Origin: Acidobacteriota bacterium
GTDB taxonomy: Bacteria; Acidobacteriota; Terriglobia; Bryobacterales; Bryobacteraceae
NCBI GenBank assembly: GCA_017304135.1
Contig: JAFLBB010000014.1
Span: forward strand, 1 to 64,000
Length of the DNA: 64,000 nt
Direction: 5' to 3'
The stretch's first letter is position 1. Each line of letters starts with the position of its first letter. The translations under genes were made by a program, and so were the position numbers. Positions 43,807 through 52,601 of the stretch are shown piece by piece. Under the pieces are notes generated by a model. That model was not told where the DNA came from. It searched no databases and worked only from the letters and a program-made list of their open reading frames with translations.

Positions 43807-46368
43807 ATGTCCGCCACCGCGCCACAAGTCGAACAGCTGACCATCGAACAGCAGGTCATGGAGATCGTCCGCGAGCTGTTGCTCCAACAGGGCAAGGAGC
43901 GCGCGGCGGCCAATCTGAAGCCCAGCTCGTCGTTTGAGCGCGACCTCGGCCTGGCCTCGCTTGACCTGGTTGAGCTGATGGTCCGGTGCGAGCAGAAGCT
44001 CGAACTCGAACTGCCCGACGAGATTGCCGAGCAGGCCGACACGCCGGCAGGCTGGGCCAAGGCGATCCAACAGGGCACGCAGGAGAAGTCAGCCGAATCG
44101 GTGTACCGCATCGTGCCGCCCTCGGGCGTCATCGCCCCGGAGCCGGTAGCCGCCGAAACCCTCGTCGACATCCTGCGCTGGCACGTCGAACAGACGCCGG
44201 GTAAAACGCACATCCACCTGCTCGATGCCGGCGCCGGACGCGGCATCACCTGCTCGCAGATTCTCGACGGCGCGGAAGCCGTGGCCCGCGGCCTGCTCGC
44301 CCAGGGCATCGAACGCGGCGCGCCAGTGGCCATCCTGCTCCCCAATGGCGAGGAGTTCCTCCACGCCTTTTTCGGCATCGTCCTGGCCGGGGCCATCCCC
44401 CTGCCTCTTTTCCCGCCCGCCGACGTCACGCGCCTCACCGAATACATGGAGCGCCAGGCCAACCTGTTGCGCAAGACGGGCGCGCGCTTCCTGATCGCCT
44501 TTCAACAGGTGCGCTCGCTGGCCCGCATGCTCCGCGTGAGCGTGCCCGGCATCACCGGCGTGGCCCAGGTGGATACTCTGCGCGAACTCGGCAGCCGCAC
44601 CCAGCGCAAGCTCCCGGCGCCGCACGAAACCGCCATTCTCCAGCTCACCTCCGGCACCACGGGCGACGCCAAGGCCATCCCGCTCACGCATGCCAACGTG
44701 CTCGCCGACATCCGCGGCATCGGCCGCCGCGTCGGCGTCAACGGTCACGACGCGGTGGTCAGCTGGCTCCCGCTTTCGAGCGACCTCGGGCTGGTCGGCT
44801 GCTGGCTCTTTGCCATGTACTATGGCATCCCGCTCACGCTGCTCTCGCCCAAGGAATTCTTCGAGCGCCCCGAGACCTGGTTCTGGGCCATTCACGATTC
44901 GCGCGGCACCCTTTCGGCCGCCCCCAACTTCTCCTACGAGATGTGCGCCCGCCGCCTGCCGATGTCCGCCGTCGAGGGCGTCGACCTCTCTTGCTGGCGC
45001 ATGGCCGTCAACGCCGGCGAAAACGTGATGGGTGAGACCATCGAACACTTCACGCGCCGCTTCGCCGCCATCGGTTTCCGCCCTGAAGCGATGGCCCCTG
45101 GCTATGGACTGGCCGAAGCAGGCGTTGCCCTCGCCCTCAGCGACCCCGGCGCCGGGCCGTGGTGCGACGCAGAGGGTTTCTACTCCGTCGGCCGCCCGCT
45201 GGAAGGCGCCGAAGTGCGCATCTACAACGGCCACGTGCAATTTCGCGCCGCCTCGCAAAGCCCCTCGGTGCGCGGCGAAGACGGCTGGACCGACTCGGGC
45301 GACCTCGGCTACCTCACCGCGGAGGGCTGCCTCGTCGTCACCGGCCGCTCCAAGGACGTCATCGTCCGTAAGGGCCGCACCATCTCGCCGCAACAGGTGG
45401 AAGCCGCCGCGCTGCAAGCCACCGGCGTGCGCGCCAGCTCAGCCGCGGCCATCGGCGTGAAGGACACGTCGACGGGCAGCGAACGCCTGGTCGTCATCGT
45501 CGAATCGCTGGCCGAAAACTCATCTGACCAGCGCCGCGTCGGCGAAGGCGTGCGCCGCTCAGTGGAAGCCGCCCTCGGCGAGCCGCCCGACGAAGTATTC
45601 GTGATCCCTCCCGGCACGCTGCCTAAGACCGCCAACGGCAAGCTCCGCCGGGGCGAAGCCATTGAACATTACCGCCAGCGCTCACTCGGACGCGAAGGCC
45701 GCGCCCCCGCTGTCGAAATGGCCGCTCTCTGGCAGCGCAACTTCGGTGCGCTCGCCGCCGCCGGCATCAAGCGCTGGCTCCGCACCGCCACGCAGCGCAT
45801 CCGCTTTGGCGCCGCCCGCGCCACGGCCCGCTTCGGCGGCTGGCTCATCTCCACCCTCAACAAGCCCAACTGGACCGCCTCGTTCGCCCGCACCGCGCTC
45901 TCACTGGCCGGACGCCGCGCCATGCTCGAAGGCACGCTGCCCGCCGCCGGTTGTCTCGTCGTGGCCAACCGCTGCGGCCACCCCGATCCGGTCGCCCTGG
46001 CCGCCTGCCTGCCCCGCCGCGTCACGCTGGCCGGCGCCGAAGCGCTCCATGGCGTTCTCGGAGCATCGGAGTCGTTACTCCACAATTCGGTCGCCTCCAC
46101 TCACGCCGAAATGGTCGCCGCCCTGCGCCGCGGCGATGTCCTCGTGCTCTTCCCCGACGCACCCATCGGTGTGGCCGCTGAACGCTGCCGCTTCCGCCTG
46201 CCCGCCCTGCGCGCGGCCCAGGAAGCCGGCGTCCCCGTGGTTCCTCTTGCCATGGATGAGTTCCGCCTCCGCACCACCGCCCGTGTCGGAACTCCAATCG
46301 ACCCCGGCCCGAGCGTAGTCGAATTGCGCAACCGCATCCGCGAAGCCATCTCCGGCTTGTATGCTTAG
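43807..46368 (+). CDS. ACP - AMP-dependent acyl ligase - PlsC-like fusion protein
   Basis: An 853-residue three-part protein. Residues 1-90 are an acyl-carrier domain with the phosphopantetheine-type serine S51 in DLGLASLDLVEL. Residues about 110-640 are an AMP-forming ligase: LQLTSGTTGDAKAIPLTHAN, PGYGLAEAG, DSGDLGYL, KGRTISPQQVE and the catalytic lysine in PKTANGKLRR. Residues about 690-853 resemble PlsC, but the HX4D site reads N721-RCGHP-D727, with Arg where the catalytic His should be, and LFPD replaces LFPEG, so acyl transfer by this part is doubtful. The ligase could load its own ACP for the reductase upstream. The overall domain content recalls the multidomain ether-lipid enzyme ElbD of Myxococcus; that link is inference. 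Confidence 0.85.
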   Translation: MSATAPQVEQLTIEQQVMEIVRELLLQQGKERAAANLKPSSSFERDLGLASLDLVELMVRCEQKLELELPDEIAEQADTPAGWAKAIQQGTQEKSAESVYRIVPPSGVIAPEPVAAETLVDILRWHVEQTPGKTHIHLLDAGAGRGITCSQILDGAEAVARGLLAQGIERGAPVAILLPNGEEFLHAFFGIVLAGAIPLPLFPPADVTRLTEYMERQANLLRKTGARFLIAFQQVRSLARMLRVSVPGITGVAQVDTLRELGSRTQRKLPAPHETAILQLTSGTTGDAKAIPLTHANVLADIRGIGRRVGVNGHDAVVSWLPLSSDLGLVGCWLFAMYYGIPLTLLSPKEFFERPETWFWAIHDSRGTLSAAPNFSYEMCARRLPMSAVEGVDLSCWRMAVNAGENVMGETIEHFTRRFAAIGFRPEAMAPGYGLAEAGVALALSDPGAGPWCDAEGFYSVGRPLEGAEVRIYNGHVQFRAASQSPSVRGEDGWTDSGDLGYLTAEGCLVVTGRSKDVIVRKGRTISPQQVEAAALQATGVRASSAAAIGVKDTSTGSERLVVIVESLAENSSDQRRVGEGVRRSVEAALGEPPDEVFVIPPGTLPKTANGKLRRGEAIEHYRQRSLGREGRAPAVEMAALWQRNFGALAAAGIKRWLRTATQRIRFGAARATARFGGWLISTLNKPNWTASFARTALSLAGRRAMLEGTLPAAGCLVVANRCGHPDPVALAACLPRRVTLAGAEALHGVLGASESLLHNSVASTHAEMVAALRRGDVLVLFPDAPIGVAAERCRFRLPALRAAQEAGVPVVPLAMDEFRLRTTARVGTPIDPGPSVVELRNRIREAISGLYA

Positions 46369-46373
46369 CTGCT

Positions 46374-46985
46374 ATGCCTGAATTCGACGCCGCCCTGTTG
46401 CTGCGGCTCGCCGCCTGCTACTTCATCGGCTCCATCCCCTTCGCCGTCCTCGCCATGATGGGCACCGGCATCGACATCCTCAAGGAAGGCTCCGGCAACC
46501 CGGGCTTCAACAACGTCCTCCGCTTCTCCAAGTGGCGCTCCATCATTTGTCTGATCGGCGACCTCGGCAAAGGACTCTTCGCCATCATCCTCGTCACACG
46601 CCTCTGGCCCGCCACCTCCGCCCCGCCCACCAACACGCTGCTCTGGATCTACGGCCTCGCCGCCATCCTCGGCCACTGCTTCTCGCCCTGGCTCAAGTTC
46701 AACGGCGGCAAGGGCATCGCCACGTCAACGGGCGTAATGCTCTACGTCTACCCCTGGTATGTGCCGCCGATGGTGCTCGTCTACGTCTTCCTGCGCTGGC
46801 TGGGCAAAAAGCGCGGCTGGCTGGAAGCCGGTACACGCGCCTCGCTCACCGGCTACGCCCTCTTCGTGCTGATCCTGTTCATCCGCGAAGACCTCGTCAG
46901 CGCCCTATTCGGTCTCGGCTTCTTCCTCTTCGTCGCCTGGCGGCACAAGAAGAACTTCGAGAACATCCTGGCGGCGCGCCCCTGA
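46374..46985 (+). CDS. plsY: Glycerol-3-phosphate acyltransferase PlsY
   Basis: A 203-residue polytopic membrane enzyme that transfers acyl groups from acyl-phosphate to glycerol-3-phosphate, the first step of phospholipid synthesis. The three family motifs are present: YFIGSIPFA (motif 1), GSGNPGFNN with GDLGKGLFAI (motif 2) and GHCFSPWLKFNGGKGIATSTG (motif 3). Length is normal. It begins five bases after the fusion gene; a TATGCT eight bases before its ATG may give an internal leaderless promoter. The stop overlaps the next start in TGATG. PlsX, its usual acyl-phosphate supplier, is not in the window. Confidence 0.93.
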   Translation: MPEFDAALLLRLAACYFIGSIPFAVLAMMGTGIDILKEGSGNPGFNNVLRFSKWRSIICLIGDLGKGLFAIILVTRLWPATSAPPTNTLLWIYGLAAILGHCFSPWLKFNGGKGIATSTGVMLYVYPWYVPPMVLVYVFLRWLGKKRGWLEAGTRASLTGYALFVLILFIREDLVSALFGLGFFLFVAWRHKKNFENILAARP

Positions 46986-47647
46986 TGGCTGACAAGCTCG
47001 CCTTCTACGATCTCGACGGCACGCTCGTTTCGAGCAACGTCGTCTCGCAATACCTCTGGTTCGCCCGCAACCATCCCCACGCCAATAAGACGTGGCGGCT
47101 TGCCCGCGCCCTGCTCCGCGCCCCGCGCTGGCTCGCCCTTGAGCTGCGTTCCCGCCGCCGCTTCAACGAGGTCTTCTTCCTCGAATACGCCGGGCTCAGC
47201 CGCGACTGGATGGCCGCCAACGCCGCGCGCATGAACGAAGCCATCCTGCGCCCGGCCACCTTTCCCGGCGCCCGTGCGCTTGTGCAGCGCGACCGCGCCG
47301 AGGGCTTCCGCACCATCCTGCTGACAGGCTCGCTCGACTTCGCCATCCAACCCCTGCTCGACGACCTCGGCTTCGACGAGGCCGTCGCCAATCGCCTCGA
47401 ATTCCGCAACGGCATCGCCACCGGCGCGCTCATCGAACCCATCCTCGCCGGTCCGGAAAAGGTCGACGCGATTCGCGCGCTCTGCCTGCGCGACGACGCC
47501 GACCCGCGCGAGTGCCGCGCCTATTCCGATAGCATGTCCGATGTGCCCATGCTGGAAGCCGTCGGCCACCCCTATGCCACCAATCCGGTGAAGAAACTGC
47601 GCGCGCTGGCCGAGGCGCGCCACTGGCCCATTCTCGATCTGAAATGA
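46985..47647 (+). CDS. HAD-IB family phosphatase (SerB/CicA-like)
   Basis: A 220-residue haloacid-dehalogenase-fold phosphatase. It has motif I FYDLDGTLVSSN (nucleophile Asp near residue 8), motif II LLTGS, and motif III/IV YSDSMSDVPMLEAVG. The HAD-IB group includes phosphoserine phosphatase-like proteins and members fused to or next to PlsC acyltransferases, so dephosphorylation of a lipid intermediate (for example a phosphatidate or lyso form) is plausible from context. ATG 46985 shares one base with the plsY stop (TGATG) and its own stop overlaps the epimerase start (ATGA). Confidence 0.85.
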   Translation: MADKLAFYDLDGTLVSSNVVSQYLWFARNHPHANKTWRLARALLRAPRWLALELRSRRRFNEVFFLEYAGLSRDWMAANAARMNEAILRPATFPGARALVQRDRAEGFRTILLTGSLDFAIQPLLDDLGFDEAVANRLEFRNGIATGALIEPILAGPEKVDAIRALCLRDDADPRECRAYSDSMSDVPMLEAVGHPYATNPVKKLRALAEARHWPILDLK

Positions 47648-48630
47648 AGCCCATCCTCGTCACAGGCTCCACCGGCTTCCTCGGCAAACACCTCGTCGAA
47701 CAGCTCCGCGCCCGCCAAATCGGACCACTTCGTCTTTTATGCCGCGGCCAGTCGGGCTACGACAACCAGCCTGATCTCGAAATCACCCGCGGCGACGTCA
47801 CCGACCCCGACGCCGTTGAACAGGCCGTGCGCGGCACACGCGCCGTCTTCCACTTGGCCGGCCTCGTTTCACGCGACCCGCGCGACCGCGCCCGGCTCTT
47901 TGACGTCCACGTGAACGGCACGCGCTACGTCTGCGAAGCCGCGCTCCGACACGGCGTCGAGCGCCTCGTCGTCGTATCTTCCTCCGGCACCATCGCCGTC
48001 TCGAAGAAGCCCGTCATTCACACCGAGGCCTCCGGCTTCCAGCACGAAGTGACGCGCAACTGGGGCTACTACGCCTCCAAGATCGCCGCCGAGGAACTCG
48101 TCCTCGACCTCTGCCGCGGCCGCGCCCTCCCCGCCGTTCTGCTCAACCCCGCCTTGCTGCTCGGTCCGGGTGATGAACGCTGCTCTTCCACCGGCGACAT
48201 CGTCCATCTTTTTGAAGGCCAGATCCTCACCTACCCCACCGGCGGCATGAGCTTCGTGGACGCCCGCGACGCTGCCGCCGGCGCCATCGCCGCGCTTGAC
48301 CGCGGCCGCACCGGCGAATGCTACCTCCTCGGCGGCGCCAACTGGACCTTCCAACGCATCATCCAGGAAACCGCCCGCATCGGCGGCATCAAGCCGCCCC
48401 TCATGTCGAGCCCCACCGCGCTGGCCCGCCTGAGCGCGCCCCTCCTCCGCGCCGTCATGCCCCTCATCGGGCGCAAGTTCACCCTCGACGACGAGACCAT
48501 CCAGCTCAGCGGCCACTTCTGGTATTGCGACTCCTCCAAAGCCGAACGCGAACTCGGCTTTCATGCGCGCGATCCGCTGGAGACGTTGCGCGACACCGTC
48601 AACGACCTGCGCACGCGAGGCGCGATATGA
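47644..48630 (+). CDS. NAD-dependent epimerase/dehydratase (extended SDR, HpnA-like)
   Basis: A 328-residue extended SDR with VTGSTGFLG (residues 6-14), FHLAGLVSRDPRD, the catalytic WGYYASKIAAEE (Tyr-x3-Lys) and a C-terminal substrate region with VDARDAAAGAIAAL. It resembles hopanoid-associated HpnA-type sugar epimerases and 3-beta-hydroxysteroid-dehydrogenase-like proteins. In this operon it may modify a lipid head group or act on an acyl or alkyl intermediate; sequence alone cannot decide. Coupled at both ends by ATGA overlaps. Confidence 0.82.
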   Translation: MKPILVTGSTGFLGKHLVEQLRARQIGPLRLLCRGQSGYDNQPDLEITRGDVTDPDAVEQAVRGTRAVFHLAGLVSRDPRDRARLFDVHVNGTRYVCEAALRHGVERLVVVSSSGTIAVSKKPVIHTEASGFQHEVTRNWGYYASKIAAEELVLDLCRGRALPAVLLNPALLLGPGDERCSSTGDIVHLFEGQILTYPTGGMSFVDARDAAAGAIAALDRGRTGECYLLGGANWTFQRIIQETARIGGIKPPLMSSPTALARLSAPLLRAVMPLIGRKFTLDDETIQLSGHFWYCDSSKAERELGFHARDPLETLRDTVNDLRTRGAI

Positions 48631-49562
48631 GCACCAACGCCCCGCGCGGCCCCGCCCCCCGTACCGCCGCCGTCATCAATCCCCGCGCCGCCAACGGCCG
48701 CGCCGCCGCCCACTGGCCGCGCATTGTCGAACAGATCGGTCTGGTCGAAGCGTTATTTACGCAGCATCCCCACCACGCCGCGGAGCTCGCCACTCAATTG
48801 CTCGACGAGGGCTTCGAGCGCATCCTCGCCGTCGGCGGCGACGGGACCATCAGCGAAACGATGAACGGCTTCTTCCGCGATGGCCACCCCATCAACCCCA
48901 ATGCGGAGTTCGGCATCCTCCCCATGGGCACCGGCGGCGACTTCCAGCGCACCCTCGCCATTCCCTCCATCGACGCGGCCGTCGGCGTCATCCTTGCGGG
49001 CAAGTCGCGCACGATCGACGCCGCCCACATCACCTATGAGGCGCACACCGGCGGCCAACTGTCGCGCTATTTCCTCAACCTCACCAGTTTCGGCATGGGC
49101 GGCGAGGTGGCCATCCGTGCCAAGAACTCGCTCAGCGCCTACAGCGGCAAGCTGGCGTTCATGTACGCCACCGTCGAGGTCTTCTTCCGCTACCACGCCA
49201 AGACGGTGGAGTTGTCACTCGACGGCGGCGCGCCCACCACGCACAAAATCCTCAACATCGCCATCGGCAACGGCCGCTATCACGGCGGCGGCATGCACGT
49301 CTGCCCCAAGGCGCTGCTCGACGACGGCACGCTGGAGGTCACCATCATCGAAGACCTCGGCATGTTCACCCTGGCCAAGGATCTTCCGGTGCTCTACTCC
49401 GAAAACATCTACAAACACCCCAGGGTCCACCACCACCGCGCCGCCCACATCCGCGCCACATCTCGCGAGAAGGTCTCCATCGAGGTCGATGGGGAGGCGG
49501 TGGGGACGTTGCCCATTGAGGTCCGCCTGCTGCCACAGGCGATCAGGATCCTGACGCCATAA
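48627..49562 (+). CDS. Diacylglycerol kinase-family lipid kinase
   Basis: A 311-residue DAGK_cat/YegS-like kinase that would phosphorylate a diacylglycerol, alkylglycerol or similar lipid using ATP. Features are AAVINPRAANG (residues 14-24), the nucleotide loop ILAVGGDGTISETMNG, ILPMGTGGDFQRTL, SFGMGGEV and the C-terminal VEVDGE-type motif (IEVDGEAVGTLP). ATG 48627 overlaps the upstream TGA. It is the last gene of the rightward lipid operon and converges on the TRIC-like gene 39 bases away. Together with the HAD phosphatase it could set a lipid phosphorylation cycle. Confidence 0.88.
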   Translation: MSTNAPRGPAPRTAAVINPRAANGRAAAHWPRIVEQIGLVEALFTQHPHHAAELATQLLDEGFERILAVGGDGTISETMNGFFRDGHPINPNAEFGILPMGTGGDFQRTLAIPSIDAAVGVILAGKSRTIDAAHITYEAHTGGQLSRYFLNLTSFGMGGEVAIRAKNSLSAYSGKLAFMYATVEVFFRYHAKTVELSLDGGAPTTHKILNIAIGNGRYHGGGMHVCPKALLDDGTLEVTIIEDLGMFTLAKDLPVLYSENIYKHPRVHHHRAAHIRATSREKVSIEVDGEAVGTLPIEVRLLPQAIRILTP

Positions 49563-49601
49563 GGCCGGATGCCGCACCCACGGCGCTCCTGCCCGTGAAC
49601 C

Positions 49602-50261
49602 TCAATCAGTCCGCGCCCGATCCTCTTCCTGTGTTGCCACAGGCAGCCTCCAGCCCCGGCGGATCGCCAACAGGCGAAGAGCGAAACAAAGCAGTGCGCC
49701 GCCAATCGCCGGCCCGAGTGGAGGAAGGCCGTACACATCGCCGGCCACCACCACACCCGCGCCCGCCAGCGCCGCCACGGCATAGAACTCCGCACGCAAC
49801 ACCAGCGGGATTTCGTTCGCCAGTACATCTCGTACGATGCCGCCCCCAATCCCTGTCAACATGCCCAGCAGCATGGCCGGGACCGGCTCCATGCCGAGGG
49901 CGAGTGACTTTTGAGAGCCCGACACGGCAAACAGCGAGAGCCCCGCGGCATCGAAGACCAGAATCGGCGTGCGCAGCCGGTCCACCTTGGGGTGAAAGAG
50001 AAACGTGGTGAGCCCGGCCACAATCGAGATCGCCAGGTACGACCAATCGCGGATCGCCTGTGGCGGGACGGCCCCGATCAGAAGATCGCGAAGGATCCCC
50101 CCGGAAGTGGCCGCCGCGAAGGAGAGAACCAACACGCCAAATAGATCCAGCCTGGCGCGCACACCCGTCGCCGCGCCGCTCAGGGCAAAGACAAACGTCC
50201 CGATCGCATCGAGCGTTTGGACCAGCGACTTGAGTGTCTCTTCGATCGCAATCGGGTTCAT
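49602..50261 (-). CDS. Trimeric intracellular cation channel (TRIC)/UPF0126 family membrane protein
   Basis: A 219-residue inner-membrane protein with two UPF0126 repeats, each ending in a Gly-Gly-x-x-Arg-Asp motif: GGILRDLLIGAVPP near residue 54 and GGIVRDVLANEIP near residue 140. Seven membrane spans are likely. Prokaryotic TRIC homologues conduct potassium, and related YicG/YadS proteins have been proposed as glycine transporters, so the solute is uncertain. Its ATG overlaps the stop of the adenosyltransferase gene (ATGA), so it is cotranscribed with it. Confidence 0.88.
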   Translation of the reverse strand: MNPIAIEETLKSLVQTLDAIGTFVFALSGAATGVRARLDLFGVLVLSFAAATSGGILRDLLIGAVPPQAIRDWSYLAISIVAGLTTFLFHPKVDRLRTPILVFDAAGLSLFAVSGSQKSLALGMEPVPAMLLGMLTGIGGGIVRDVLANEIPLVLRAEFYAVAALAGAGVVVAGDVYGLPPLGPAIGGALLCFALRLLAIRRGWRLPVATQEEDRARTD

Positions 50262-50890
50262 GTGGAACTAGCGGTGCGTCCCCCCGCCGCGGCGTTGGGC
50301 TCCCACAGCACTTCCTTCTCCCCCAACGCCTGCGCCGCCCAGCGGCTTTGCACGAACAGCGCATCGCTCAACCGGTTCAGATAGCGGACGGCCTCGGTGG
50401 GGACCTCCTCCTGGCGCGCCAGCGCCACGGCCACGCGCTCAGCGCGACGGCAGACCGTGCGCGCCAGATGCAGTTCGGCGTTCAACCGGCAGCCGCCAGG
50501 CAGGACAAACGAGCGCAGCGCCGGCAGCGTCTCGTTCATCTCGTCCATCTCACGCTCCAGTTGTTCAATGTCGGCGTCGGTGACGCGCGGCTGCTTGGGG
50601 TGCACATCCTCGGGGAGTGTGGCCAGAATCGAGCCCAGATTGAACAGCTCATGCTGCACGCGCTTCAGGATGGCCGCCAGCCGGGCCGTCTCCGTGCGCT
50701 CGCCCGCCGAAACACAGGCCATCCCCACCGCCGCGTTCAATTCATCCACGGTGCCGTAGCTTTCAATGCGCAGGGCGTCTTTGGGCACGGTCTGCCCGCC
50801 GACCAGAGTCGTCTCGCCGCCATCGCCGCGCTTGGTGTAGATCCGGTTCAGCGCGATGCGCGGTTCGTTGAACGTGCTTTCGTTGCTCAC
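50258..50890 (-). CDS. Cob(I)alamin adenosyltransferase, PduO type
   Basis: A 210-residue enzyme that adenosylates cob(I)alamin to coenzyme B12. PduO/MMAB motifs: RIYTKRGDGGETTLVGG (ATP site), YGTVDELNAAVG, FVLPGG, ARTVCRRAER and RYLNRLSDALFV. It starts at GTG 50890 and diverges from the B12-dependent acyl-CoA mutase with 49 bases between, so it most likely loads that mutase with its cofactor, as in propionate-metabolising bacteria. A CAGAAT box six bases before the GTG would give a leaderless transcript. Confidence 0.92.
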   Translation of the reverse strand: MSNESTFNEPRIALNRIYTKRGDGGETTLVGGQTVPKDALRIESYGTVDELNAAVGMACVSAGERTETARLAAILKRVQHELFNLGSILATLPEDVHPKQPRVTDADIEQLEREMDEMNETLPALRSFVLPGGCRLNAELHLARTVCRRAERVAVALARQEEVPTEAVRYLNRLSDALFVQSRWAAQALGEKEVLWEPNAAAGGRTASST

Positions 50891-50924
50891 AATTTCATTC
50901 TGATGCCGCCCGTCCGCGCGGCGC

Positions 50925-50930
50925 TACACT
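50925..50930 (+). promoter_or_regulatory. -10 box for the mutase gene, leaderless placement
   Basis: TACACT ends nine bases before ATG 50940, and no ribosome-binding sequence lies between. Confidence 0.5.
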
Positions 50931-50939
50931 ATTTCTGCC

Positions 50940-52505
50940 ATGCTCCACCGCACCCTAAGCGGCGTTCCGCTGGAGAACCACTACTCACACGACGCCAGCC
51001 GCGCCGCCGAACCACCTCCCGGAGAGTTCCCCTACACGCGCGGCATCCACCCCACGATGTACCGCGGCAAGCTCTGGACGATGCGCCAGTTCTCCGGCTT
51101 CGCCACCCCCGAGGAAACCAACCAGCGCTACCGCTACCTCCTCGCGCAAGGCCAAACCGGGCTCAGCGTCGCCTTCGACCTTCCCACGCTCATGGGCTAC
51201 GACGCCGGCCACCCCCTCGCGCTTGGCGAAGTGGGCAAATGCGGCGTCAGCATCTCATCGCTCGCCGACATGGAAACGCTCTTTGACGGCATTCCCCTCG
51301 GCCAGGTGAGCGTTTCGATGACCATCAACTCGCCCGCCGCCATGATCTGGGCCATGTACCTGGTGGTCGCCGAAAAGCAGGGCGTTGCGTGGACCGAACT
51401 CAACGGCACGCTGCAGAACGACATCCTGAAGGAGTACATCGCCGAGAAAGAGTTCATCTACCCGCCGCGGCCGTCGATGCGGCTGGTCACCGACACCATC
51501 GAGTTCGCCACCCGCCACACGCCGCGCTACAATCCCATCTCCATCTCCGGCTACCACATCCGCGAAGCCGGCTCCACCGCCGCCCAGGAACTCGCCTTCA
51601 CCCTGCGCGACGGCATCGAGTACGCCGATTGGGCCATCGAGCGCGGGCTCGGGATCGACGAGTTCGCCCCCCGCCTCAGCTTCTTTTTCAACTCGCATTC
51701 GGACTTCTTCGAGGAGATCGCCAAGTTCCGCGCCGCCCGCCGCATTTGGGCCAGGCTCATGCGTGAACGCTACGGCGCGCGGGACGAGCGCAGCCTTCGC
51801 CTCCGTTTCCACGCCCAAACCGCCGGCTGCTCGCTCACCTGGCAGCAGCCTTACAACAACCTGATCCGCACCACGACGCAGGCGCTGGCCGCCGTGCTGG
51901 GCGGCTGCCAGTCGCTGCACACCAACTCGCTCGATGAAGCCTACGCCCTGCCCAGCGAACAGGCCGTTACGCTGGCGCTGCGCACGCAGCAGATCATGGC
52001 CCACGAGACCGGCGTGGCCGAGGTGGCCGACCCTCTGGGCGGCAGCTATCTTGTCGAGTCGCTCACCGACCAGTTGGAAGCCCAAGCCCTTGATTACATT
52101 CGCCGAATTGATTCCATGGGCGGCGTGATCCCGGCCATTGAGCGGGGCTTTCCACAATCGGAGATCGCCCAGGCCAGTTACCGCTACCAGCAGGAGGTGG
52201 AGCGCGGCGAGCGCCTCGTGGTCGGTGTCAACGCCTTCACCCAGAGCGGCGACGCTCCGATCGACCTGCTCCACATCGACCAGGCCGCCGAAGCCGCCCA
52301 GGTGGCCAAGCTACGACAATTAATTACAAAACGAAGCCAAACCGCCGTCGACCGCGCGCTGGCCGCCCTGGACCACGCCGCCGCCCACAACCTGAACATG
52401 ATGCCCGCCCTGCTCGATTGCGTTCGCGCCTACACCACCCTGGGAGAGATGTGCGACACCCTGCGCCAGCGCTTCGGCACCTGGGTGGAGCAGCCCGTCC
52501 TCTAA
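50940..52505 (+). CDS. B12-dependent acyl-CoA mutase, large (catalytic) subunit
   Basis: A 521-residue TIM-barrel subunit of the methylmalonyl-CoA mutase family without the B12-binding domain, which must come from a separate small subunit not in the window. Family blocks: [45 protein letters not shown] with the catalytic histidine, [11 protein letters not shown] and [11 protein letters not shown]. At the positions that in my alignment match Tyr89 and Arg207 of Propionibacterium methylmalonyl-CoA mutase it has F51 and E169. Phe is as in isobutyryl-CoA mutase, and a Glu would not pair with a carboxylate substrate, so the substrate is probably not methylmalonyl-CoA. Divergent from the adenosyltransferase gene. 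Confidence 0.88.
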   Translation: MLHRTLSGVPLENHYSHDASRAAEPPPGEFPYTRGIHPTMYRGKLWTMRQFSGFATPEETNQRYRYLLAQGQTGLSVAFDLPTLMGYDAGHPLALGEVGKCGVSISSLADMETLFDGIPLGQVSVSMTINSPAAMIWAMYLVVAEKQGVAWTELNGTLQNDILKEYIAEKEFIYPPRPSMRLVTDTIEFATRHTPRYNPISISGYHIREAGSTAAQELAFTLRDGIEYADWAIERGLGIDEFAPRLSFFFNSHSDFFEEIAKFRAARRIWARLMRERYGARDERSLRLRFHAQTAGCSLTWQQPYNNLIRTTTQALAAVLGGCQSLHTNSLDEAYALPSEQAVTLALRTQQIMAHETGVAEVADPLGGSYLVESLTDQLEAQALDYIRRIDSMGGVIPAIERGFPQSEIAQASYRYQQEVERGERLVVGVNAFTQSGDAPIDLLHIDQAAEAAQVAKLRQLITKRSQTAVDRALAALDHAAAHNLNMMPALLDCVRAYTTLGEMCDTLRQRFGTWVEQPVL

Positions 52506-52510
52506 ATAGT

Positions 52511-52534
52511 GACAGTCACCGCTGTCCCCTTTTT
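52511..52534 (+). terminator. Possible weak intrinsic terminator after the mutase gene
   Basis: GACAG (52511-52515) pairs with CTGTC (52522-52526) around a six-base loop, followed by CCC and five T residues (52530-52534). The stem is short, so efficiency is doubtful. Confidence 0.35.
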
Positions 52535-52581
52535 CCTCCCTGTGGCGGAAGCGCGGCCCCTGTGATAGGCTTAAGGAAGTG

Positions 52582-52601
52582 CGTTTTGCGACAGCAAAAC
52601 G
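52582..52601. repeat. Perfect inverted repeat upstream of tRNA-Asp
   Basis: CGTTTTGC (52582-52589) and GCAAAACG (52594-52601) form an eight-base stem with a GACA loop, 16 bases before the tRNA. No T-run follows. It may be an operator or a processing/regulatory hairpin in the tRNA leader. Confidence 0.4.

Noticed and set aside
42193-44070. 625-codon minus-strand frame opposite the reductase gene
   Set aside because: Runs across two well-supported genes and has shadow-type low-complexity composition.
44089-45417. 442-codon minus-strand frame opposite the AMP-ligase domain
   Set aside because: The ligase motifs on the plus strand are unmistakable; this frame is a mirror artefact.
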